The position numbers and the translations under genes were made by a program. Under the pieces are notes generated by a model. The model was not told the origin of the DNA, did not search any database, and worked only from the letters and a program-made list of their open reading frames with translations. A DNA stretch of 64,000 nt from Agarivorans aestuarii. Its GTDB lineage: Bacteria; Pseudomonadota; Gammaproteobacteria; Enterobacterales; Celerinatantimonadaceae. Shown here one piece after another: positions 58,523 through 64,000 of this stretch (its first letter is position 1; each line of letters starts with the position of its first letter). The stretch covers positions 4,430,001 through 4,494,000 of the forward strand of contig NZ_AP023033.1 of NCBI RefSeq assembly GCF_019670125.1. Reading direction: 5' to 3'.

Positions 58523-59225
58523 GTTGACCTCCCAAATTAAGCGCTGGCAAATCAACCACCTGATGGAAACGATTAGCTAGCTCTTGGTCGTGACTCACCA
58601 ATAACAAGCTGCTATCACAGTGCTCTAACTCAGACATCAACAGGTTCATAAAATGTTCGCGATTGGTTTTATCCAACGCTGAGGTGGGTTCATCGGCAAT
58701 AATTAGCTCTGGAGAACCAATCATGGCGCGTGCTGCCGCCACTCGCTGTTGTTGGCCAATGCTCAACTGACCCACTGGCTGATTAAGCTGCTTATCAGGC
58801 AACTGCAGATGCGATAATAAACGACGCGCTTCATCCAGCACCGACGTCGAACGACTTAAGGCTCGCTGCCGACGTAACTTAGAGAACTGACAAGCCAAAG
58901 CGACATTTTCGAGTACCGACAGGTAGGGCAACAGGTTGAACTGCTGAAATACGTAGCCAATATGATCAGCTCTCAATTGGTCACGTTGCGCTGCTTTTAA
59001 GCTGGCACAGTCTTGCCCCATGAAGCTTAACTTGCCCTGTTGCGGGCTAATCACCCCAGCAATCAAGCTGAGTAGCGTAGATTTACCACAGCCGCTTGGC
59101 CCATGAATAAAAGTATGGCTAGCTTTAGCAATAGTTAAATGAGGAATATGAATGGCCGGGTGTGTTTCACCCGGCCACGCAAATACCACTTCTTCTAAGG
59201 CTAATAGAGAAGCAGACTGGCTCAT
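58509..59225 (-). CDS. ABC transporter ATPase, LolD/MacB type (zrg-like cluster)
   Basis: 238 residues. Walker A is HGPSGCGKSTLL (about residues 37-48) and the Q-loop YVFQQFNLLPYLSVLENV. The signature is LSIGQQQRVAAARAMIG, with Ile replacing the second residue of the usual LSGGQ (a variant seen in some LolD-like proteins). Walker B is LIIADEPTSALD and the switch His is in LLLVSHDQEL. It begins directly after the ZrgA-like gene, and its partner permease overlaps its end. Confidence 0.9.
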   Translation of the reverse strand: MSQSASLLALEEVVFAWPGETHPAIHIPHLTIAKASHTFIHGPSGCGKSTLLSLIAGVISPQQGKLSFMGQDCASLKAAQRDQLRADHIGYVFQQFNLLPYLSVLENVALACQFSKLRRQRALSRSTSVLDEARRLLSHLQLPDKQLNQPVGQLSIGQQQRVAAARAMIGSPELIIADEPTSALDKTNREHFMNLLMSELEHCDSSLLLVSHDQELANRFHQVVDLPALNLGGQHELA

Positions 59226-59226
59226 A

Positions 59227-60018
59227 TTATAAGTTCACCTTGTTTTGCGCTGGCGTAACATCAAACGCTACTTGGCCGCGCTCACTAGCACCTTGTACTT
59301 GGATTTTTTCCATACGCGGGAAAAGCTTAAACAACTCTAGGTCGAAGCTTTTCAGTTCATCTAAGTGATGACAGTGGAAGTGGTAAGTTAAGCGCACATC
59401 CTCGTGGCTAGCATGAGCAGCGTGGTCATGATCATCATGGTCTTTGTGCTCATCGTGCGCAGCGTGGTCATGATCGTCATGGCCTTTGTGCTCATCGTGT
59501 GCAGCGTGGTCATGATCGTCATGGCCTTTGTGCTCATCGTGTGCAGCGTGGTCATGATCATCATGGTCTTTGTGCTCATCGTGGGCAGCGTGGTCATGAT
59601 CATCATGGTCTTTGTGCTCGTCGTGCGCAGCATGGTCATGATCATCATGGTCTTTGTGCTCGTCGTGCGCAGCGTGGTCGTGGTGATCGTGGTCTTTATG
59701 CTCTGCATCCGCTTGGTCTAAGCTTCCCCAATGCTGAGTAACTTCTTCAAGCTCACATTCGCCACCGGCAAAGCTAAACAAACTCATGCTTTGAGCTGCT
59801 TGTTTTTTTGCGTCGTCCAATATCTTGTGCTGTTGCTCGTTTACAGGAGCATGCTCAAAGCCAAGGAAGTTATCGGCCGGTGAATGGATTTCAATTTCTA
59901 ATTCTTCTCCACTGGCGGCAAAAAAGAGCTCTGCAACACCATGCTGATGAGCAGATTGAGCGCTAGCTGCGCAAGAAAACAGGCCCAAAAGGGCCGCATA
60001 TATAGGCTGTAACTTCAT
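59227..60018 (-). CDS. zrgA: ZrgA-like zinc-binding protein (DUF2796) with His-rich repeats
   Basis: 263 residues. The signal peptide is MKLQPIYAALLGLFSCAASA. The DUF2796 N-terminal part follows (AHQHGVAELFFAASGEELEIEIHSPADNFLGFEHAP, about 23-58). Seven near-identical 14-residue repeats rich in His and Asp are at about 106-203. A C-terminal DUF2796 end has the strand LTYHFHCHHLDELKSFDLELF. DUF2796 includes Vibrio cholerae ZrgA, part of a Zur-controlled zinc uptake system. The partner ABC genes downstream fit that system. The periplasmic protein probably captures zinc. Confidence 0.85.
   Translation of the reverse strand: MKLQPIYAALLGLFSCAASAQSAHQHGVAELFFAASGEELEIEIHSPADNFLGFEHAPVNEQQHKILDDAKKQAAQSMSLFSFAGGECELEEVTQHWGSLDQADAEHKDHDHHDHAAHDEHKDHDDHDHAAHDEHKDHDDHDHAAHDEHKDHDDHDHAAHDEHKGHDDHDHAAHDEHKGHDDHDHAAHDEHKDHDDHDHAAHASHEDVRLTYHFHCHHLDELKSFDLELFKLFPRMEKIQVQGASERGQVAFDVTPAQNKVNL
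59410..59703 (-). repeat. 42-bp coding tandem repeat, seven copies
   Basis: Seven head-to-tail 42-base units encode the 14-residue block EHKDHDDHDHAAHD, with small variants (HKGHDD in copies 5 and 6, HDHHD in copy 1, final residue Ala in copy 7). Near-identical DNA suggests recent expansion and possible copy-number variation between strains. It also creates long false ORFs on other frames. Confidence 0.95.
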
Positions 60019-60177
60019 TGTAAGTATCCATGATTTTAAAATTAGTAAATGATTGAAACTATTAATACTAATCTAGCTAAATAAGCCCACAGCAGAGCAC
60101 CGAGTAAGTCTAAGTATATTCACTTAAAGCTAACCATAGTTAGCTGCGATAGCAGATTCAAATGTTGTTTAACTAAA

Positions 60178-60468
60178 TTAGCAGTTCATGGACGGAGGAG
60201 AGCGGGCGCTAGCAGCTAGCGCATGCAGGCTAGTGTATAAGTAAACTGTTCTAACAAAAGCTTGGCGACGTTTAAGCAATACAATCAGCGGTACGCTACT
60301 TACTATCGCCGTTGCCAGTTTTTTTAAATTAAAACAGAGTTGACAATGTAGCTCGGAGTGCTCTGGATCAAGCCGTTCAACTTGATGTTCAGCCCAAGCC
60401 AAGACAAACCAAGACACTGATAAAATCAGTAGCCATGTGAGTCTCTTTTGCCAAGTCTGTAAGATCAT
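60178..60468 (-). CDS. Small membrane-associated protein (DUF2607-like), function unknown
   Basis: 96 residues. One N-terminal hydrophobic segment (TWLLILSVSWFVLAWA, about 11-26) and a second region (LATAIVSSVPLIVLL, about 51-65) flank a Glu/His/Cys loop (EHSELHCQLCF) with a CxxC pair. It might belong to DUF2607, small proteins reported in vibrios near metal genes, but this is from memory. It lies 159 bases upstream of the ZrgA-like gene and 30 bases after the DUF2797 gene. The start has only a weak ribosome-binding site. Confidence 0.55.
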   Translation of the reverse strand: MILQTWQKRLTWLLILSVSWFVLAWAEHQVERLDPEHSELHCQLCFNLKKLATAIVSSVPLIVLLKRRQAFVRTVYLYTSLHALAASARSPPSMNC

Positions 60469-60497
60469 GTTGTTTCCGATACTGCTAGTAAATTGGC

Positions 60498-61295
60498 TTA
60501 TTCAGACAATAGTTTTATTTGGTAAGAGCCAAACTTGCGAATATTTATCACACCATTGTTAAAGATTAAATACTGGCCTTTAATTCCTTGCAGCTGCCCT
60601 TCTACCAAGGGATTTTTATCTAAGTTAAAACTGCTTATTTTGCTTGGATATTGAGCAACAGGAAAATTTAAATCAATCACTTGCTCATCGGGCAATTCAC
60701 TAATGGCTTCTAAGCCAAAGCGCTCTGCTAAATCGGCCAAGGCCTCACCAATTTGTGGCAACAAACGTTCACGCTCGGCTATCAAATCTAATTCTATCGC
60801 ATCGCCTTTCAACATCGCTCGCCAATTGGTTTTGTCTGCCACCAGCTTAGCTAATTCTATTTCTACCAAACCAGAAAGCTGGCGCGTGGCAACTTTAAAT
60901 ATTGGTAGGGCTTGAGTAGCACCTTGGTCAATCCAACGTGTTGGTATTTGGCTATGGCGAGTAATGCCTACCTTTAAGCCCGAGGTATTGGCTAAGTATA
61001 CGTAATGAGGAATCATGCAATTTGCTTCTCCCCATTCTGGCTCACGACAAGTGCCTTGGGCGTAGTGGCAGGTTTCAGGTTTCATAATGCACATGTCGCA
61101 GCTAGCCAGCTTTCGCATACACACAAAACAATGCCCTTGAGAGTAGCTTTTCTTGGTGGCTTTTCCACAGCTTCGGCAGTTTATTTTACCGGTAAATTCA
61201 AAAGCTAAAGATTCACCAATTAGTGGATTTAGGTGTAACTCTTGCTCACCAATTGGCAAATAATACTGAACTTGTTCGCCCAGTTCTGTTCGCAT
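60498..61295 (-). CDS. DUF2797 family protein with zinc-binding Cys clusters
   Basis: About 265 residues from ATG 61295 (MRTELGEQVQYYLP); a GTG at 61316 is an alternative. The Cys-rich N-terminal third has CRSCGK, CFVCMRKLASCDMCIMKPETC and CREPEWGEANC (about 40-95), a set typical of DUF2797. Next comes a GIY-YIG-like strand pair (YVYLANTSGLKVGITR, about 103-118). The family has no established function; nucleic-acid binding is plausible from the GIY-YIG-like core but unproven. It is not clearly part of the zinc cluster. Confidence 0.8.
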   Translation of the reverse strand: MRTELGEQVQYYLPIGEQELHLNPLIGESLAFEFTGKINCRSCGKATKKSYSQGHCFVCMRKLASCDMCIMKPETCHYAQGTCREPEWGEANCMIPHYVYLANTSGLKVGITRHSQIPTRWIDQGATQALPIFKVATRQLSGLVEIELAKLVADKTNWRAMLKGDAIELDLIAERERLLPQIGEALADLAERFGLEAISELPDEQVIDLNFPVAQYPSKISSFNLDKNPLVEGQLQGIKGQYLIFNNGVINIRKFGSYQIKLLSE

Positions 61296-61400
61296 TTTTG
61301 ATAGATGTCCCTGCACGGCTCGCCACTCTCTGAAGTCTTATTATGGCTGAGCAGTGTAAAGCAAAGCGGGTAACTGTCCAAGTCCACAGAAGCCTTGGCA

Positions 61401-62123
61401 TTAATAGGGATAATTGTCGTCGCTGCCGAGTTCTTGTTGCATTAACTGATGTAACTCGCCACTGCTCACCAGTATAGGCATAATTTCATCAAAACGTGTT
61501 TGTAGGTAACGCCCACGCGGATTAGCAGCAAAGCAAAAAGTAGAGCTGTATTGCAACACGTTTTCCACCAGCACATAGTCACCAGCCAATTCTGGCTTTT
61601 GTTCTAGCAGGTGATTAATGTCTTCCTGATAATTTAATACTGCATCCACTCGCTTATGGTGCAACAGCTTGATCATTTGCTCTAAGCTTGCGTACTCACG
61701 GTAATTCACTCCTTCCGGCAAAAGATCTTGCCAATCGTAACCAAGCTGCGAGACCACTTGTTTGCCAATGAGATCTTTTAGAGTGCTGTAGTACTCGGCC
61801 AATTCGGGGCTAATTAACATGTCGCTGCGGTCAATTTCTATTGGGAAAGTCGAACAGTTAGCACTAGCAAAGTCGTCGGCTGCCCCGCCAAACACAATAT
61901 CTACCTGCTGCTGATCCAGCATGGCAATACTACGTAAATAGGGCATGAACTGAACGTTGTAGAAGTGATTGGGGTAAACCCGCTGCAGCAAACCAAAGTA
62001 ATAGCCACTTTGGTCTTTATTTGAATAATTTAGCCACTCATCGGTGGCGATGTTAATACTGTTACTATCTGCCAAAGCAGAGCAAGGAAGGCAGAGTAAC
62101 AAAAAACAGCGAAGGCCGTTCAC
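61401..62123 (-). CDS. Solitary periplasmic substrate-binding protein-like protein
   Basis: 240 residues with a signal peptide (MNGLRCFLLLCLPCSALADS). The type II binding-protein fold (SBP_bac_3-like) is indicated by INIATDEWLNYSNKDQSGYYFGLLQRVY, MLDQQQVDIVFGGAADD and the hinge strand region RVDAVLNYQEDINHLL. Two mature Cys (ANCSTF, TFCFAA) may form a disulfide. No permease is adjacent. The ligand is unknown. Confidence 0.75.
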   Translation of the reverse strand: MNGLRCFLLLCLPCSALADSNSINIATDEWLNYSNKDQSGYYFGLLQRVYPNHFYNVQFMPYLRSIAMLDQQQVDIVFGGAADDFASANCSTFPIEIDRSDMLISPELAEYYSTLKDLIGKQVVSQLGYDWQDLLPEGVNYREYASLEQMIKLLHHKRVDAVLNYQEDINHLLEQKPELAGDYVLVENVLQYSSTFCFAANPRGRYLQTRFDEIMPILVSSGELHQLMQQELGSDDNYPY

Positions 62124-62201
62124 TAGGCGAAACCCTAAAAATAGAACACCTTGAAAGCATAGTAAAGCTGCACCAAAGGGTGCAAAAATTTTTAGCCCTT
62201 A

Positions 62202-63146
62202 CTAAAACATCCCCTCAAGGATTCCGGTCTTTTTTGCCAGAGAACTCCTGGTTTCGTCATCAGAAACCCGCTCGGCACCACGTAACATAGCGTCGATGAG
62301 CTCTCCTGCGTCAAACTTAGTTAAGGCTTCATCGGCACCCACTTGGCTAGCTCTATCAACACTAATTTCGCTAGATAGCGAGGTATGTAAAATAATATAG
62401 GCATCTGCAACACCTGGGTCGCTGCGCACTTCAAAGGTTAGTTCGTAGCCATCTAGGCCCGGCATTTCAATATCGCTCACCAGTACATCAATTGGCTTAC
62501 CTTGAGCGGCAGCTTGCTGCATCATTTTAAATGCAGTCGCGCCATCGCTGGCCATTTGGTAGTCAATTTCAATGCTATCTAGGGCACTGGCTAATTGTTT
62601 ACGGGCGGTGGCCGAATCATCCACCAGTAGAATTTTAAGCTGAGCAAGAATCGCTTGGTCTGGCAAACTTACCGATACGCGAATCCGATCTTCATCATCA
62701 GGGAATACCGAGGCGATCAGCTTTTCAATATCCAATAATTGCACTAATTTGTCATCAACCCGAGTAACGCCTGTTACGTAGGCGTCTTTACCTAATGAAC
62801 CCGGTGGTGGATCGATATCGCGCCAGCGACATTCGGTAATTTTTTCAATGCCACGCACTAAGAAACCGACAGTTTGACGGCTAACATCGGTGATTATAAT
62901 TGAACAAGACTCTCGTTCTTCTTCAGTAATTGGTCGGTAGCCAACGGCAGCAGCCATGTCGATCACCGAAATTGTTTGGCCACGCAAGGACGCTGAGCCC
63001 AGTACATATTGGTGAGAATGCGGCAGGGCAGTAAGTCGAGTGTAAGGCACAATTTCACGCACCTTTAAGGTGCCAATTGCAAATAGCTGATTTAGGGACA
63101 GCCTAAAATGCAATAAACCTTGGGTTTGACTAGTGGCGCTACTCAT
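62202..63146 (-). CDS. cheV: Chemotaxis protein CheV (CheW-REC)
   Basis: 314 residues. The CheW-like domain is at about 10-165 (FRLSLNQLFAIGTLKVREIVPYTRLTALPHSHQYVLGSASLRG). The receiver domain is at about 175-300, with acidic pocket LLVDDSAT, the phospho-acceptor Asp in VLVSDIEMPGLDGYEL (about residue 226), the Thr in LHTSLS and the Lys in LTKFDAGE. CheV couples receptors to CheA and tunes adaptation through phosphorylation. No other chemotaxis gene is nearby. Confidence 0.95.
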   Translation of the reverse strand: MSSATSQTQGLLHFRLSLNQLFAIGTLKVREIVPYTRLTALPHSHQYVLGSASLRGQTISVIDMAAAVGYRPITEEERESCSIIITDVSRQTVGFLVRGIEKITECRWRDIDPPPGSLGKDAYVTGVTRVDDKLVQLLDIEKLIASVFPDDEDRIRVSVSLPDQAILAQLKILLVDDSATARKQLASALDSIEIDYQMASDGATAFKMMQQAAAQGKPIDVLVSDIEMPGLDGYELTFEVRSDPGVADAYIILHTSLSSEISVDRASQVGADEALTKFDAGELIDAMLRGAERVSDDETRSSLAKKTGILEGMF

Positions 63147-63181
63147 GAAGCATCCTTACTCTATTTAGATAACCTTCAACG

Positions 63182-64000
63182 TTATACCGCTTCAGCTGGC
63201 GTGTCTAATAAATAGGCGTCTTGCTGGCGAAACCGCTGACAAATTTGTTTAACTATGGCACTGCTACAAGCCGCATGGGGTTGGGTGGCAGCAACAACTA
63301 CAATATCAATTGCTGGCAAGGGAGGCATTGTTTTAGCGCACAATTCTTGCAATTCCCCCTTGCTAGAACGCGCAAGTGCAGCTACGGCCAATCCTTGCGA
63401 GACTAATCCATACAAACCACTGTGATTGGCACTGGTTGCTAGCAGCCGATAAGGTACTTCGGCCTTGTCTAAGCCATCAATCGCACTAGCGTGAAATTTA
63501 CAATCAGTTTCATACAAAGCCAAGGGTATAGGCCGCAGCAAGCTTAAATCGCGGCCTTTATGGCTAACCCATACACCTTGATCGTGACGTAACAAATACC
63601 CTTCATCACTATCGGGGCTGCGAGTAAGAATGGCCAAATCAAGCTCACCTTGGTCTAGGCTTTCTCTTAATTTAACACTGGGCGCAGCAGACAAGCGCAA
63701 ACATAAATTAGGAATGGCTTGCTGCAGCAACTCACATAGCAGCGGTAATACCGACATGCTGTAGTCGTCGGGGCAGCCTATGCGTAGTTCTACTCTATCG
63801 TGACTATGCTTCATCTCAGTGACAGCTTGATCATGCAAGCTCACAATGCGCCGGGCATAACTGGCCAGGGCTTGCCCTGCCGGAGTGAGTACTAAACTGC
63901 GACCGTCCTTTTCGAATAGCGGGCTAGCGCTTTCTTGCTGCAACTTTTTCATTTGCGCACTAATCGCCGACTGGGTGCGAAAAGTTTGGCTGGCCGCACG
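63182..64000 (-). CDS. LysR-family transcriptional regulator (5' end missing), LrhA-like
   Basis: The gene runs off the right edge; the frame is open to base 64000 on the minus strand. The visible part begins inside the winged helix-turn-helix (AASQTFRTQSAISAQMKKLQ, then SPLFEKDGRSLVLTPAGQAL). The LysR substrate-binding domain follows (about 270 visible residues, ELRIGCPDDYSM through VPYRLLATSANHSGLYGLVSQGLAVAAL). The short internal ATG at 63952 is not the true start. The HTH and C-terminal region recall LrhA/HexA regulators. The effector is unknown. Confidence 0.88.
   Translation of the reverse strand, partial: RAASQTFRTQSAISAQMKKLQQESASPLFEKDGRSLVLTPAGQALASYARRIVSLHDQAVTEMKHSHDRVELRIGCPDDYSMSVLPLLCELLQQAIPNLCLRLSAAPSVKLRESLDQGELDLAILTRSPDSDEGYLLRHDQGVWVSHKGRDLSLLRPIPLALYETDCKFHASAIDGLDKAEVPYRLLATSANHSGLYGLVSQGLAVAALARSSKGELQELCAKTMPPLPAIDIVVVAATQPHAACSSAIVKQICQRFRQQDAYLLDTPAEAV

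Noticed and set aside
59404-59721. Long ORFs in other frames and on the opposite strand of the His-rich repeat (also 59388-59708 and 59499-59741)
   Set aside because: They arise because the 42-base repeat is a multiple of three and lacks stops in several frames. Their products are monotonous and have no start signals.

Overview
The window is a chromosomal segment of a marine gammaproteobacterium, most likely of the Alteromonadales and Agarivorans-like. That placement is inferred from protein character, gene order and the GH43 gene; it was not tested by a search. Coding density is high. No tRNA, rRNA, insertion sequence, prophage or CRISPR array was seen. Much of the segment follows blocks that lie at 73 and 84-87 min on the E. 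coli map: yrdA-yrdB-aroE-tsaC, hemN-yihI-engB-spf-polA, recQ-yigI-rarD, lptM-dapF-DUF484-xerC-yigB-uvrD, cyaY/cyaA/hemCDXY, and rho-trxA-rhlB-gppA.

Layout. 1-5386: end of yrdA, yrdB, elaA, aroE, maoP, hemF, tsaC and znuBC, with znuA divergent at 5505. 6412-10141 (minus): hemN, a DUF2489 protein, yihI, a methyltransferase and cytochrome c4. 10285-16100: engB, an inserted GH43 glycosidase, Spot 42 RNA (spf), a second probable small RNA, and polA. 16135-24230: a small ORF with selO, recQ, yigI, an AbiTii-like gene, rarD, and uvrD behind a consensus LexA box. 24222-29186: yigB, xerC, DUF484, dapF, lysA, the tiny lipoprotein gene lptM, and cyaY. 29308-36070: cyaA divergent from hemCDXY, with a CRP-like site between them. 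36129-41333 (minus): flavin reductase, ferredoxin, ubiD, a periplasmic repeat-like protein, rho and trxA. 41681-49425 (mostly plus): rhlB, gppA, a solitary binding protein, purEK, a diguanylate cyclase and an EamA transporter. 49422-55145: an unknown anchored protein, hemB, a GalR-like regulator and puuBD. 55481-64000: DUF2914 and DUF6868 proteins, a zrg-like zinc ABC cluster with a His-rich tandem-repeat protein, DUF2797, another binding protein, cheV and a truncated LysR gene.

Functional themes. Tetrapyrrole synthesis is well represented: hemB, hemC, hemD, hemX, hemY, and both the oxygen-dependent (hemF) and oxygen-independent (hemN) coproporphyrinogen oxidases. There are two separate zinc acquisition systems, ZnuABC and a ZrgA-type cluster, both with His-rich proteins. 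DNA maintenance genes (polA, recQ, uvrD, xerC) and the cAMP/Spot 42 catabolite circuit (cyaA, spf, CRP-like site) are also present.

The points most worth a second look are the small RNA candidate next to spf, the lone AbiTii-domain gene between yigI and rarD, the GH43 gene placed in a conserved housekeeping block, the 100-bp imperfect palindrome between cyaY and cyaA, and the 42-bp coding repeats of the ZrgA-like protein.
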